From: Dehalococcoidia bacterium
GTDB lineage: Bacteria; Chloroflexota; Dehalococcoidia; SM23-28-2; RBG-16-64-32
DNA: 64,000 nucleotides
Direction: 5' to 3'
Assembly (NCBI GenBank): GCA_030649945.1
Contig: JAUSFE010000039.1
Span: 1-64,000, forward strand
In this document: piece by piece, positions 49,726 through 59,982 of the stretch
How the letters are laid out: every line of letters begins with the position of its first letter
Position numbering within the stretch: the first letter of the stretch is position 1
Made by a program: the position numbers and the translations under genes
The notes under the pieces: model-generated
What the model was told of the DNA's origin: nothing
The model's input: only the letters and a program-made list of their open reading frames with translations
Database searches by the model: none

Positions 49726-50400
49726 TCAGAACACCACCTGGCGGCGCTCCCGGAAGCGGTAAAGCTGGGCGGGACGGTGGCGTCCTTCGCCCGCGCGGCG
49801 GCCCGTGGGCTCGATGATCCCCACGGACAGGATGCGTTTGCGGAAGTTCCGCTTGTCCAGCGGGCGCGCGAGGATGGCCTCGTAAGTGGCCTGCAGGTGG
49901 GAGAGAGTGAACTCTGCCGGCAGCAGCGAGTAAGCGACGTTGGAGTAGTCCAGCTTGGCCCGCAGGCGCTCGAAAGCGTAGTCGATGACGCGTTCGTTCT
50001 TGAACGCCAGGGGAGGCAGCCCGTCCATGCCGAACCAGGCCGGCTGCCACTCGGAGCGTCCGGCCAGGTGGGCGCTGCCGCGGTCTACAAGGGCAAAGTA
50101 GGCCACGGCGATGGAGCCTGTGTCGTCCAGGTCGGAGAACGTGTACAGCTGCTCCAGGAAGACGTCCGTGACGCCGGTCTCCACGTCCAGCCTGCGCACT
50201 GCCGCGTGCACCAGCGACTCGCCCGCCGGCAGGAGACCGCCGGGAAGGGACCAGAAGTCCTTGAACGGCTCGGCGCTGCGCCGGACCAGGAGGACCTGCA
50301 GGCTGCCGGACTCCACGGTGAAGATGACGACGAGGACGGCGACCTGGCGGGCAGAGGGAGCGGCGTCTGCGGCGCCGGCGCCGCGGGCTGGCCTGGCCAT
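49726..50400 (-). CDS. nrtR: NrtR-type Nudix-related transcriptional regulator of NAD metabolism
   Basis: The 224-residue protein has an N-terminal Nudix-like domain (VAVLVVIFTVESGSLQVLLVRR, then DFWSLPGGLLPAGESLVHAAVRRLDVETG) in which the Nudix box REx2EE is degraded, so catalysis is unlikely. The C-terminal winged helix has LLPAEFTLSHLQATYEAILARPLDKRNFRKRIL and ends GRHRPAQLYRFRE. This two-part layout is that of NrtR, which represses NAD genes and is released by ADP-ribose in studied bacteria. nadA and its two palindromes lie close by. It follows miaB by 8 bp and is probably co-transcribed. Confidence 0.88.
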   Translation of the reverse strand: MARPARGAGAADAAPSARQVAVLVVIFTVESGSLQVLLVRRSAEPFKDFWSLPGGLLPAGESLVHAAVRRLDVETGVTDVFLEQLYTFSDLDDTGSIAVAYFALVDRGSAHLAGRSEWQPAWFGMDGLPPLAFKNERVIDYAFERLRAKLDYSNVAYSLLPAEFTLSHLQATYEAILARPLDKRNFRKRILSVGIIEPTGRRAGEGRHRPAQLYRFRERRQVVF

Positions 50401-50408
50401 GCGCGGGC

Positions 50409-51779
<1,371 letters not shown>

Positions 51780-51865
51780 GGCGCGTTCGATTTTAGCACG
51801 GCGCTTGGGCCCCGCCCCGTGGTTGGCCACAGATGGAGAGGGATATCTGGGGGGCTCCACGAGAA

Positions 51866-52103
51866 ACCACGAAGGCACTAAGGCACTAAGACACATCGAT
51901 TGTCGGCTACTGGGTCATGTGGAACGGAATCAGCCGCACAACCCTTAGCAGGGTGATGAAAAACGGGGAGTGCAGAGGGGCGGAGCCCCTTTGACGGGGG
52001 TCTGGGGGTGTCCCCCAGATTCAATTTTTTCTTTGGGTGGGGTGGGGGGTGGGGCGAGAACTCGTTTTTCAGCACCCTGTTAGTGTCTTTGTGCCTTCGT
52101 GGT
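51866..52103. mobile_element. Palindrome-ended repeat D3 with C3 nested inside
   Basis: Left end ACCACGAAGGCACTAAGGCA, right end the inverted ACCACGAAGGCACAAAGACAC. C3 (51946-52082) lies at the same TTAG position in the right arm as C2 does in D1. Confidence 0.68.
51946..52082. mobile_element. Small palindromic element C3 (nested in D3)
   Basis: The element is 137 bp and roughly 95 percent identical by eye to C2. Ends TA-GCAGGGTGATGAAAAACG and, inverted, TA-ACAGGGTGCTGAAAAACG. Confidence 0.8.
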
Positions 52104-52120
52104 GACGACTTTCGCGGAAA

Positions 52121-53074
52121 CTAGAGGCCGTTCAGGAACTCGATCAGCTCCCGGTTCACCTCTGCGGGGCGCTCCTGCTGCGTCCAGTGGCCGCAGCCTG
52201 GGAGCATCACGATCTTCCGCAGGTTGGGGGCCGTGGCCTTCATCGCGTCGCTGGGCGTGAACCGCAGCACCGGGTCGCGGTCGCCGCCGATGAACAGCGC
52301 CGGCTGTTTGATCTGCGCGCCGGCCAGCTCAGCCAGCTCCTCCCAGTCGCGGTCCATGTTGCGATAGCGGTTCAGCGGGCCGCGGAAGCCGCTGCGCTGC
52401 AACGCCTCGGTATAGGCGTCCAGATCCTCTTCGCTGAGCCAGGCGGGCAGCTTCTCGCCTGGGTCCGGCATGCCGTCAAAGAGCCTGGCGTCCTTTGGCT
52501 TGCCCATCAGCCCCAGCCCCCGGGGCGCGTCGCCCGAGGCTGCGTACATGAAGATGCGCAACGAGCGGCGGACGTCCGTCTCGAACTCCGCCTCGGCCAC
52601 GCCGGGCTCCTGGAAGTAGAGCATGTAGAAGAACTTGTCCCGAAAGATGGCCTTGAACATCTGCGTCGGCGGCGCCGGGCTGCGGCGAACGAACGGCACG
52701 CTGAGGGCGGCGACAGCCCGGAAGCGGTCCGGGTACAGCAGCGCGCAGTGCCAGGCGATGGGCGCCCCCCAGTCGTGCCCGGCGACGACCGCCTGCTCCT
52801 CGCCCAGGGCGTCCAGGAGGCCCGCCATGTCCGCCGTCATCTCGCGCAGACTGTAGGCCTCGATCTCCGGCGGCGCGTCGGTCCCACCGCAGCCGCGGAC
52901 GTCCGGCGCCACAGCGTGGTAGCCGGCGGCGGCAAGCGCCGGGAGCTGGTGCCGCCAGGAGTACCACAGCTCCGGGAAACCGTGGATGAGGACGACGAGC
53001 GGCCCTTCGCCGGCTTCGGCGATGTGCATGCTAATGCCGTTCGTGTGGATGGTGCGGTGCTGAATGTCTGTCAC
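52121..53074 (-). CDS. Epoxide-hydrolase-like alpha/beta hydrolase
   Basis: GTG start at 53074 gives MTDIQHRTIHTNGISM and 317 residues. The oxyanion motif is LIHGFPELWYSW, and the nucleophile Asp is in AGHDWGAPIAWH. A cap domain runs from about 135 to 220, the acid is likely in GGDRDPVLRF, and the catalytic His is in GCGHWTQQERP. The HGFPE and HDWG pair is typical of epoxide hydrolases and haloalkane dehalogenases. Candidate cap tyrosines are present, which favours epoxide hydrolase. The repeat D3/C3 separates it from miaB. Confidence 0.9.
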   Translation of the reverse strand: MTDIQHRTIHTNGISMHIAEAGEGPLVVLIHGFPELWYSWRHQLPALAAAGYHAVAPDVRGCGGTDAPPEIEAYSLREMTADMAGLLDALGEEQAVVAGHDWGAPIAWHCALLYPDRFRAVAALSVPFVRRSPAPPTQMFKAIFRDKFFYMLYFQEPGVAEAEFETDVRRSLRIFMYAASGDAPRGLGLMGKPKDARLFDGMPDPGEKLPAWLSEEDLDAYTEALQRSGFRGPLNRYRNMDRDWEELAELAGAQIKQPALFIGGDRDPVLRFTPSDAMKATAPNLRKIVMLPGCGHWTQQERPAEVNRELIEFLNGL

Positions 53075-53147
53075 TGTGCGGCGCGCCCTCTGGATAAGGA
53101 AACGGGGCCATGATAGCACAGCGGGCCGGGAGGGAGAGGTACCGCTT

Positions 53148-53206
53148 TATTGCTCCAATGCTCCAATGCTCTATTGCTCCAACGCCCAATGCTCCATTGC
53201 TCGGGG
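53148..53206. repeat. Nonamer tandem array (TGCTCCAAT type)
   Basis: Degenerate 9-bp units (ATTGCTCCA, ATGCTCCAA, CAATGCTCC) between the hydrolase and the GGT gene; a related run is at 55833-55890. Confidence 0.8.
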
Positions 53207-53224
53207 CGGTGGAGCAGGGCGGTG

Positions 53225-54541
53225 TCAGTACCCCAGGGCGGCGCCGTCCGAACGTGGGTCGAATGCCGCTGTGAGCTGATCCTCCTCCACGAGGATGGCG
53301 TGAGCATGGCCGGCCCAGTCGGCGATTGGCATGGGCTGAGCGCCGATGTCCGGCAGACCCGCCTCGGCCAGCAGCTGTGCGCCTTCGCCCAGGCGCCAGC
53401 GGGGAGCGGCCACGGCCTCGCCCAGCTCCTGGCCGGCTGCGAAGACTCGGGCCAGCAGCTGCAGGTGCACCTGGATCTGCGCGTCGCCGCCCATCGTGCC
53501 GAAGATCAGGCGCGGGCGGCCGTCCGCCAGAGCCATAGCCGGGGCCAGGGTGTGCACGGGGCGTTCGCCGCCGCGGTACTCGTGTGGCTTGAAGTAGGCG
53601 GCCCGGTTCTGCAGGAGCACGCCGGCGCCCGGCACCATGACGCCGGAGCCGAACGCCTGGTAGAGGCTCTGACTGAGGCTCACCGCCATCCCGCCCTCGT
53701 CCCGGGCGCAGAGATAGATCGTGTCTCCGTCGGCGGCGGCCGGCCGCAGCGCGCGCAGGAGCCGCTGGTGGAACTCGGCGCCGTCCGGCGAGAGGCCGTC
53801 AAGGGGCTCCAGGCGGTCCAGGGCCTCCAGGGCCAGATGGCCGCGGCTGTTCGGCGGCATCTCCCAGACCTGGAGGGCGCGCCACGTCGTGCTCAGCGGG
53901 GCCACCCACTCCGCGCGGTGGGCGGCGAAGTCCTCCGGCGTGAAGGGGGCAGGCGCGTTGCGGGCAACGGGCCCCGTGTAGAACTCCTCGATGCGCTCGA
54001 TGGTGTCCGCGAGCTGCGGCTGGACGAGCGGCCCGTCGGCGAGGAAGACGCGGGACGCCTCCTGGTCGCGCGCCAGGAGCTGGACCATGAGTTTCGTGAT
54101 GCGCGCCAGGCCGGGGGCGCGCGGGCAGCCCTCCCGCGCCAGGCGGACGGCCGGGCGGGCGAGCTCGCCGATCGGGCGGCTGCCGTAGCGTTCGAGCAGG
54201 GCGAGCCAGCCGGCGACGGCGCCGGGGACCGTGACCGAGCCGACGCCCGTGCGGGGCACGGAATCGCCCTGGAGCCGGGCGGCGGCGGGCAGACGGCCGC
54301 TGGAGTTGAGGCCCGCCGGCCCTGCCGGGGGCCCGGCCGCAGCGTCGCCCTCCGCCCAGACCATGGCGAAGAGGTCTCCGCCCAGGCCGCACATGTGGGG
54401 ATAGACGACGGCGAGGACGAGGTTCATGGCCACGGCCGCATCGGCGGCGTTGCCGCCGGACGTGAGGACGGCCAGCCCGGCGGAGGACGCCAGGTAGTGC
54501 GGCGAGGCCACGGCGGCGTGCGGGAAGACCGGCGCGGGCAT
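53225..54541 (-). CDS. Gamma-glutamyltransferase family protein
   Basis: The 438-residue protein is shorter than typical GGT (about 550) and has no signal peptide. The large-subunit pattern is visible: LAVLTSGGNAADAAVAMNLVLAVVYPHMCGLGGDLFAM, then GSVTVPGAVAGWLALLERYG. The expected autoprocessing site, normally TTH at the small-subunit start, reads GDTIYLCARDEGGMAVSLSQSL, so a Thr is there but the context differs. The small-subunit FGSGVMVPGAGVLLQNR is clear. It may hydrolyse gamma-glutamyl compounds or, like cephalosporin acylases, other amides. Confidence 0.87.
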   Translation of the reverse strand: MPAPVFPHAAVASPHYLASSAGLAVLTSGGNAADAAVAMNLVLAVVYPHMCGLGGDLFAMVWAEGDAAAGPPAGPAGLNSSGRLPAAARLQGDSVPRTGVGSVTVPGAVAGWLALLERYGSRPIGELARPAVRLAREGCPRAPGLARITKLMVQLLARDQEASRVFLADGPLVQPQLADTIERIEEFYTGPVARNAPAPFTPEDFAAHRAEWVAPLSTTWRALQVWEMPPNSRGHLALEALDRLEPLDGLSPDGAEFHQRLLRALRPAAADGDTIYLCARDEGGMAVSLSQSLYQAFGSGVMVPGAGVLLQNRAAYFKPHEYRGGERPVHTLAPAMALADGRPRLIFGTMGGDAQIQVHLQLLARVFAAGQELGEAVAAPRWRLGEGAQLLAEAGLPDIGAQPMPIADWAGHAHAILVEEDQLTAAFDPRSDGAALGY

Positions 54542-55117
54542 GGCCAGATATTAGCATGGGGCCGGGGCATGGGGGTCAACGGGTCAGCGGGCCAGGGAGA
54601 CCCATCCGGGGGGTCAGGCTCTTAGCCTGACACGGGGCGCGGGCGGGGCCGACGCCGCCGGCCCATCCAGGTGGTCAGGCTCTCAGCAGGGTGCTTTCCT
54701 GTCATGCTGAGCGGCACCCACGGCCTGTCGCGGGACACGGCAGCTTCGCGAAGCCTGTCCTGAGCGGAGTCGAAGGGGCATCTGGGGCGGGGCAGACACT
54801 CGCACGCGAGGGGCGGAGCCCTGGTGCCGCGCCCACAGCGCCACCCGCCGCACGGACATCCGCGTCTGGCTGCACACGGGCCGTAGGGGCGAATGGCATT
54901 CGCCCGCACCCTGCTCGGGGATGGGGGCAGGGCGTGGGGTGCCGCGCCCTCAGCGCCACCCGTCGCACGGACATCCGCGTCTGGCTGCACACGGGCCGTA
55001 GGGGCGAATGGCATTCGCCCGCACCCCGCTCGGGGACGGGTGGTAGGGCGTGGGGTGCCGCGCCCTCAGCGCCACCCGTCGCACGAACATGATGAGGGCG
55101 GCGATATACTGAGGAGA
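54542..55117. other. Repeat-filled gap (TGTCATGCTGAGCGG copy and 115-bp tandem units)
   Basis: The 576-bp gap has no gene. 54699-54795 is a copy of the dispersed repeat with CTTCGCGAAGCCTGTCCTGA and GAAGGGGCATCTGGGGCGGGG. 54839 onward are tandem units described separately. A TATACT at 55105-55110 is 7 bp before the next start codon. Confidence 0.75.
54839..55085. repeat. 115-bp tandem repeat with GGGCGAATG palindrome
   Basis: Units start at 54839, 54954 and 55070 (partial) with CGCCACCC(G/C)TCGCACGGACAT, contain GTAGGGGCGAATGGCATTCG, and end GCCGCGCCCTCAG. A further copy is at 59983-60140. Confidence 0.9.
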
Positions 55118-55819
55118 ATGGCGGAAGAGGTCGTCAAGGTGCGCACGGGCGAGGACGGCGGGCTGCCGGAACCGCCGCCGCGGCGGATTGTCCTGGACAT
55201 GCCCTCGTGGCTGCCCACGGAGAAGGTGCCCCGGGGGCTCGTCATCGGCGTCGTGGCGGCCGTCGTCGTGGCGCTGGCGGCGGGCACGGCCATCCCGTTC
55301 GCGCTGGACCTGGTCAGCCAGGACGACCTGGAGGGCTTCGGCTACGCAGGCATCTTCCTGGCGAACTTCCTCGGCACCGCCACCGGGTTTGTGCCCGTGC
55401 CCGGACTGACCGCGGCCGGCCAGGGGCTGATCGTAGCCGGATCGCGGTCCCTGAACCCGTTCGGAGTGATCGTCGCCGGTGCGTCCGGCATGACGATAGC
55501 GGAATCAACTGCGTACATGGCGGGGGCCGTGGTGCGCGGCATGGCGGAAGAGCGGCCCGTGCCCGTCGGCGGCAGGCTGGGGCGGCTAATGCACCGCGTG
55601 GCCAGGCGGGTGGACTGGTTGATGGCGCATTACGGCTTCGCCACGCTGCTGGTGCTGGCCGGCGTGCCCAACCCGTTCTTCGAGTTCGCAGGCATTACGG
55701 CGGGCGCAGTGCGCATGAACTTCTGGCGTTTCCTGCTGGCCGTGGGGATAGGGAAAACCATACGCGTGATCCTGCTGGTGATCATCGGCCAGGCGCTCCT
55801 GGACGCGTTTGACATATAG
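55118..55819 (+). CDS. VTT/SNARE-associated (DedA-like) membrane protein
   Basis: The start is the ATG at 55118, giving 233 residues. A 40-residue cytoplasmic N-terminus precedes a first helix (VIGVVAAVVVALAAGTAIPFAL). The VTT region follows, with GYAGIFLANFLGTATGFVPVPG, GVIVAGASGMTIAESTAYMAG and the FLLAVGIGKTIRVILLVIIG C-terminal helix. The Arg-rich HRVARRVDWLMAHYGFATLLVLAGVPNPFFEFAGITAG segment matches the family. Members act as lipid scramblases or carriers. GAGGAG abuts the ATG and a TATACT lies 7 bp upstream, so the mRNA may be leaderless. Confidence 0.85.
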   Translation: MAEEVVKVRTGEDGGLPEPPPRRIVLDMPSWLPTEKVPRGLVIGVVAAVVVALAAGTAIPFALDLVSQDDLEGFGYAGIFLANFLGTATGFVPVPGLTAAGQGLIVAGSRSLNPFGVIVAGASGMTIAESTAYMAGAVVRGMAEERPVPVGGRLGRLMHRVARRVDWLMAHYGFATLLVLAGVPNPFFEFAGITAGAVRMNFWRFLLAVGIGKTIRVILLVIIGQALLDAFDI

Positions 55820-55832
55820 GGCAGTGAAACGA

Positions 55833-55890
55833 TGGAGCAACAAAGCAGCCACCCCTCATGCTCCAATGCTCCATTGCTCCACTGCTCTGC
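55833..55890. repeat. Nonamer tandem repeats (TGCTCCAAT type)
   Basis: Run of CATGCTCCA, ATGCTCCAT, TGCTCCACT units, related to 53148-53206, just before the tRNA-Ser 3' end. Confidence 0.75.
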
Positions 55891-55914
55891 GGGGTGGGCG
55901 GGAGGAGGGGGCGC

Positions 55915-56007
55915 TGGCGGAGGGAGTGGGATTCGAACCCACGAGGGGCCTTAACAACCCCTACCCGCTTAGCAGGCGGGCGCACTCGGCCACTATGCGA
56001 TCCCTCC
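55915..56007 (-). tRNA. tRNA-Ser (GCU anticodon), CCA encoded
   Basis: Read on the minus strand, the acceptor stem GGAGGGA pairs with TCCCTCC, then a G discriminator and an encoded CCA. The anticodon arm is CCGCC-TGCTAA-GCGGG with anticodon GCT. A long variable arm follows (GGGGTTGTTAAGGCCCC), as expected for a class II serine tRNA. The T arm GTGGGTTCGAATCCCAC is standard. It is 90 nt without CCA. It reads AGC and AGU codons. Confidence 0.96.
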
Positions 56008-56022
56008 GCGATGGCCAGAATC

Positions 56023-56028
56023 AGTATA
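56023..56028 (-). promoter_or_regulatory. Extended -10 promoter of tRNA-Ser
   Basis: Minus-strand TTTGCTATACT, 15 bp before the mature 5' end, identical to the rpsB extended -10. Confidence 0.65.
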
Positions 56029-56120
56029 GCAAACGCACCGGCGCGCCAATCCCTCCATCCCCCGGAGGCGAGGACAAGCCGTCGCCCCTACGACCTGGAT
56101 GGACCGCTTGCCGCATGCCC

Positions 56121-56609
56121 TCAGGCGGCGGGCGAGCTGACTTCCGCCAGCTCAATCGGCTCGTAGAGACGCTTCTTGAGGGCCTCCCGCGGCGGGTCGA
56201 TGTAGATGGCGTTCCAGCCGCACGACTCCTCGCACAGGCGGCAGCCCGTGCAGCGCTTCTCGATCACCTTGGCCACGCCGAAGAAGTCGCCTACCTGCTT
56301 ACCGGAGACATCCAGCTCCAGCGCGTCGAACGGACAGATGGCGATGCAAAGCTCGCAGCCGGAGCCGATGCAGTTGTCCTCGATGACGATCGCCTTGGGC
56401 CACTCGCGCCGCGGGAAGCCCTTGCCGATGTCCCCGAACTCGTCGGCGATGCACTCCACCGGGCAGACCACGCCGCAGGCCCCGCAGTCGATGCAGAGCT
56501 CCGGGTCGATGATGTGCATGCCGTTGCGGACGCCGGAGATGGCGTCCGTGGGGCAGCGCTTCGTGCAGGCCGTACAGCCGATGCAGGTATCGAGAATCTT
56601 ATAGGACAT
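56121..56609 (-). CDS. Polyferredoxin with four [4Fe-4S] motifs
   Basis: The 162-residue protein carries four cluster motifs: CIGCTACTKRCP, CIDCGACGVVCP, CIGSGCELCIAICP (with a 4-residue first spacer) and CTGCRLCEESCG. The first pair is a normal bacterial 2[4Fe-4S] ferredoxin. The second pair is linked by about 25 residues. It starts MSYKILDTCIGC and has no transmembrane segment. It could serve as an electron-transfer subunit for an oxidoreductase such as 2-oxoacid or aldehyde enzymes, but no partner is adjacent. Linking it to the orphan molybdenum enzyme 31 kb away would be speculation. Confidence 0.9.
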   Translation of the reverse strand: MSYKILDTCIGCTACTKRCPTDAISGVRNGMHIIDPELCIDCGACGVVCPVECIADEFGDIGKGFPRREWPKAIVIEDNCIGSGCELCIAICPFDALELDVSGKQVGDFFGVAKVIEKRCTGCRLCEESCGWNAIYIDPPREALKKRLYEPIELAEVSSPAA

Positions 56610-56680
56610 GGGTCAATTCCAAATCCCAGTATATGGGCGCTTCAGGGACCCAGCAACCCGCCGCCGCGGCCGCACCGTCG

Positions 56681-57487
56681 CTATGGGTACAGAGCCGAGA
56701 TGCCAGCGACGTCGTCAGCGCCAAGCGTGCGTTTCACGCCGTTATAGCTGGCGTACATCACGGCACTAGGATCAGCCGAATGCCCCAGACCGGCCACGTG
56801 CCCGTTCTCGTGCAGAAAGACGGTCTCCACATCAAACCGGCCGCTGGGAGTGGGAAGGCTCGTGGACCACTTGAAGCTCGTGTTCAATGCCTTATCGGCC
56901 TCGTCCCGAGTTGTGCTGTACCAGGTAACTCCCAGCGTGCAGCAACCCGAAATCCTCAGCCAGCCCACATCGTTCCTGCCGTCATAGAACTGAGGCCCTG
57001 GACATTCCCTCACCAAAGACGGGCAACGGCTGGTCGTGCCCCCGTAGCTGAATGTGAACGAAGAGGAGGGCACGTTCGTCCACGTGGCGTGCGTGTTTTG
57101 AAGGGCCGCTAATGCAGCCCCACCCGTTGGGTCTTTGCTGGGATTGTAGTTCTGCACAACAAAATCATTGCCGGCCACCGCATCGGAGAACTGGTCCCAG
57201 ACCAGGCCGGTCGTGGTATAAGCGGCAGACTCGAGGTCCCCCTGCTCCAGCGGCCGCGCACCCTGCTCGTCCAGCGCGTGTTCGGCGACGTCCCTGGCGC
57301 TCGCCCCGGGCGCTACCGCCACGAAGACTTCGACCAACACGTCCTCGCCGCCCACCCGTGCCACGCCCAGCGCAGATGCCACCTTCGCGTCGCCACCCGC
57401 GCTGGCGCTGGCCTGCTCCCGCCCTGAGATGCCCAGGAGCAGGATTAACGCCGCTATCGCGGAGAGGAGAATAATATTCTTCACCAC
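56681..57487 (-). CDS. Secreted matrixin-like zinc metalloprotease
   Basis: The start is best set at the GTG at 57487, with GGGAGG 7 nt upstream, giving 268 residues; an ATG 10 codons upstream would put the site inside the gene. A signal peptide (KNIILLSAIAALILLLG) leads to a 100-residue prodomain-like region. The catalytic domain has the complete metzincin motif HENGHVAGLGH followed by SADPSAVMYASY, the Met turn, and ends LGADDVAGISALYP, typical of M10A matrixins. Two to three Cys pairs may form disulfides outside the cell. The target is unknown. Confidence 0.92.
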   Translation of the reverse strand: MVKNIILLSAIAALILLLGISGREQASASAGGDAKVASALGVARVGGEDVLVEVFVAVAPGASARDVAEHALDEQGARPLEQGDLESAAYTTTGLVWDQFSDAVAGNDFVVQNYNPSKDPTGGAALAALQNTHATWTNVPSSSFTFSYGGTTSRCPSLVRECPGPQFYDGRNDVGWLRISGCCTLGVTWYSTTRDEADKALNTSFKWSTSLPTPSGRFDVETVFLHENGHVAGLGHSADPSAVMYASYNGVKRTLGADDVAGISALYP

Positions 57488-57605
57488 CGAATTGCCTCCC
57501 GTTCGCCAAAGAGTCATGTTGCTACTCTAAGGCAAGCGCGTGACGATCGCAATGGCAACGGCCTTTACCGGCAGGGAATTTTACCGATTATCAACGCATT
57601 CGCCA

Positions 57606-58490
57606 CTATCGCACCTGAGCCGACCGCAGGATCTGCTCCGTGACCGCGCCGATCTCCGCCGGGGAATCGACGATCGTCGCGCCGGCCGCCCGCAGCGCCT
57701 CCTTCTTGGCCCCGGCGGTGCCGGCGGCGCCGGCGATGATGGCCCCGGCGTGGCCCATGCGGCGCCCGGGCGGGGCCGTGGCGCCGGCGATGAAGGCGAT
57801 GACGGGCTTCTTCATCTCGCTCACGATGAACTCGGCGGACTGCTGCTCCGCCACGCCGCCGATCTCGCCGATGAGGACGACGGCGGCGGTGCCCGGGTCC
57901 TCGTTGAACAGGCGCAGCGCCTGCACCTGCGTGGTGCCGATGACGGGGTCGCCGCCGACCCCCACGCAGGTGCTCTGGCCGATGCCGCGCGCCGTGAGCT
58001 GCGCCACGGCCTCATAGACAAGCGTCCCGGAGCGCGAGATGACGCCGACGTTGCCCGGGGCGAAGACGTTGGCGGGCATGATCCCGGCGCGCGCCTGCCC
58101 GGGGGTGATCACGCCCGGACAGTTGGGCCCGATCAACGTTATCGCCGAGCCGCGCAGGAAGCGCCGCACGCGCACCATGTCCATCGTCGGCACGCCCTCC
58201 GTGATGCAGATGATGACGGGCACCTCCGCGTAGGCGGCCTCCAGGACGGCGTCGGCGGCGAAGGGGGCCGGCACGAAGATAAGGGAACAGTTGGCCTCCG
58301 TCTTCGCGACGGCTTCGGCGACGGTATCGAAGACGGGTACGCCCTCCGCCGTCTCGCCGCCGCGCCCCGGCGTGACGCCGGCGACGACGCTGGTGCCGTA
58401 CTCGATGCAGCGTTGCGTCTGGAAGGCGCCCTCGCGCCCGGTGATGCCCTGCACCAGCAGCCTGGTGTGTGAGCCTACGAGGATTGACAT
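57606..58490 (-). CDS. sucD: Succinate-CoA ligase, alpha subunit
   Basis: The 294-residue protein has the CoA-binding domain [25 protein letters not shown], the [19 protein letters not shown] loop, the [13 protein letters not shown] segment and the phosphorylated active-site His in [10 protein letters not shown]. It is the standard alpha subunit of succinyl-CoA synthetase in the TCA cycle. The beta subunit sucC, usually upstream, is not there: repeat element A3 lies upstream instead. So the operon is either split or sucC is elsewhere. Confidence 0.95.
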   Translation of the reverse strand: MSILVGSHTRLLVQGITGREGAFQTQRCIEYGTSVVAGVTPGRGGETAEGVPVFDTVAEAVAKTEANCSLIFVPAPFAADAVLEAAYAEVPVIICITEGVPTMDMVRVRRFLRGSAITLIGPNCPGVITPGQARAGIMPANVFAPGNVGVISRSGTLVYEAVAQLTARGIGQSTCVGVGGDPVIGTTQVQALRLFNEDPGTAAVVLIGEIGGVAEQQSAEFIVSEMKKPVIAFIAGATAPPGRRMGHAGAIIAGAAGTAGAKKEALRAAGATIVDSPAEIGAVTEQILRSAQVR

Positions 58491-58612
58491 CGCATTTCCT
58501 GCCTCGCCTGTTCCGCTCTGCAGCCGCTCGGCGGCTGTCTAACCAGCGCTCATTCTATTAGCGCCCGGGCTAACGGGCTACAGCTCTCAGGTACCGGCGC
58601 GCGTTCGGCGGC

Positions 58613-58867
58613 TAGGTGTTGTTCCCACTGACGTTGCTTACAGATACCGCTAAGTGGCGCCGCGCCAGGCTGCCTTACCGCGCAACACAGGGGTACAGGA
58701 GGCGAAGCCCCCTGTCGGGGGTCTGGGGGTGTCCCCCAGATTTACATCCCGGGCGGGTGGGTGGGACGCACAGCATCCCTATTGCCGAAGGGTGGGGGGC
58801 GGCGGCAGCCAGGCGTGGCCTGCGGCAGCCCTCTCGCCGTCAATAACCTGCGTGGGAACTACAGCTA
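58613..58867. mobile_element. MITE-like element A3 with hairpin core
   Basis: The element is 255 bp between TA borders. Left end GGTGTTGTTCCCACTGACG; right end inverted GCTGTAGTTCCCACGC. The interior is about 85 percent like A2 by eye: GATACCGCTAAGTGGCGCCGC, GGGGTCTGGGGGTGTCCCCC and GGGTGGGTGGGACGCACAGC. Outside bases are C and A. Unlike A1, A2 and A4 it does not end on a stop codon. Confidence 0.75.
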
Positions 58868-58896
58868 AGCCCAGGCAGAGGGCCGGCCCGCCGGAC

Positions 58897-59934
58897 TCAG
58901 GGCGTCTGCGGCCTCCGCGCGCTGCTGGCGGGGACCAGCTGCCCGGCGTGCACCGACGTGTGCCTGCTGATGCGGTCGATGAAATCGAGGACGGGTACTT
59001 CTTCGCCGCCGGCCAGGGCCACTGTTCCGGACAGCTGCGGGGGCCGGAAGCCGGCCAGCTCCTGCAGGGTGGCGTGGCGGCCGGCCAGGAACTCGCCGGC
59101 CAGTGCCGCCGGGGAGCGGCCGCGGCGGGCCGTCACCGCGGCGTGGTTCCAGGCGTCGACATCGTTCACGGCGTCCAGCTCCGCACGGCTGGCCTCGCCC
59201 CGGGCGGCACGCAGCCGCACCTGGAGGCGGGTCTCGTTGGCAGCGACGTGGGCGAGGATGTCGCCGTAGGTCCAGCCGGGACACGCCGGCGCCTCCTCGT
59301 CCCAGGCGTCGTCCGCCACGGAGTAGACCGCCCGCAGAAAGCCGTCCTGAGTGCGCACGAACATCCGCAGCCTGTCCTCGACCTCGGGCAGGAAGGCTAG
59401 CTGTGCGGGCGTGTAATCGACTTCCAGCGCGCGGCGGATGTCGTCGGCGTGCTGGCGGTCGTGGTAGCCGTGCCAGAGCCAGTCCTCCACCCGGAGATCG
59501 TACCCGGGTCCCATGGGTACGGTGTAGGCCAGGACGGGCAGGTGGCGTTCGTCCAGCTTGAGCGTGGCGGCGATCATGGCGTCGTGGGCCTCGAAGAGGA
59601 GCTGGCGCAGGTCCTCCTTCGTATAGCGCCGGCGTTCCTCCACGAGGGAGCGGTTGCGGGCGCGCAGGTCGAAGGAGCTTGAGGTATCGGCGATGAACTG
59701 GGGCGTCAGGACGCCGGCCAGGATGAGCCCCGGCCCGGAAGGCGACATATCGCCGATGGCGTGCGCGACGAGGTCTTTGACCGTCCACTCGCCGTAGGGG
59801 ACGGGACGCTCCCAGCCGTCGTCGGAGAGGGAATCGACGACGCGGAGGAGCTCGCGGTGGGCAAGGCGCAGGTCCTCGACGGCCGCGACGGCAAGGGGCA
59901 GGGGGGTGGCTGCGGGCTCAGGCTCGGCGCTCAT
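58897..59934 (-). CDS. Protein with two DinB/maleylpyruvate-isomerase-like four-helix bundles
   Basis: The 345-residue protein appears to be a tandem fusion. The first bundle (about 15-175) has LRLAHRELLRVVDSLSDDGWERPVPYGEWTVKDLVAHAIGD and the late HGYHDRQHADDIRRAL. The second (about 180-335) has CPGWTYGDILAHVAANETRLQ and RISRHTSVHAGQLV. In both halves a His in W(T)xxDxLAH and two later His (HDRQH; HTSVH) form the usual DinB metal triad. Such proteins are metal-dependent thiol transferases, often bacillithiol- or mycothiol-dependent. The reaction is unknown. Confidence 0.8.
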   Translation of the reverse strand: MSAEPEPAATPLPLAVAAVEDLRLAHRELLRVVDSLSDDGWERPVPYGEWTVKDLVAHAIGDMSPSGPGLILAGVLTPQFIADTSSSFDLRARNRSLVEERRRYTKEDLRQLLFEAHDAMIAATLKLDERHLPVLAYTVPMGPGYDLRVEDWLWHGYHDRQHADDIRRALEVDYTPAQLAFLPEVEDRLRMFVRTQDGFLRAVYSVADDAWDEEAPACPGWTYGDILAHVAANETRLQVRLRAARGEASRAELDAVNDVDAWNHAAVTARRGRSPAALAGEFLAGRHATLQELAGFRPPQLSGTVALAGGEEVPVLDFIDRISRHTSVHAGQLVPASSARRPQTP

Positions 59935-59982
59935 CTAGCGGACCTCGGACCTATGATAGCAGCGGGAGGCCGTTTGTGCCGG

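Noticed and set aside
56121-56609. Treating the polyferredoxin as the beta subunit of the molybdoenzyme at 22009-24795
   Set aside because: It is 31 kb away, lacks the cluster spacing of DMSO-reductase-family beta subunits, and is much shorter than the usual size.
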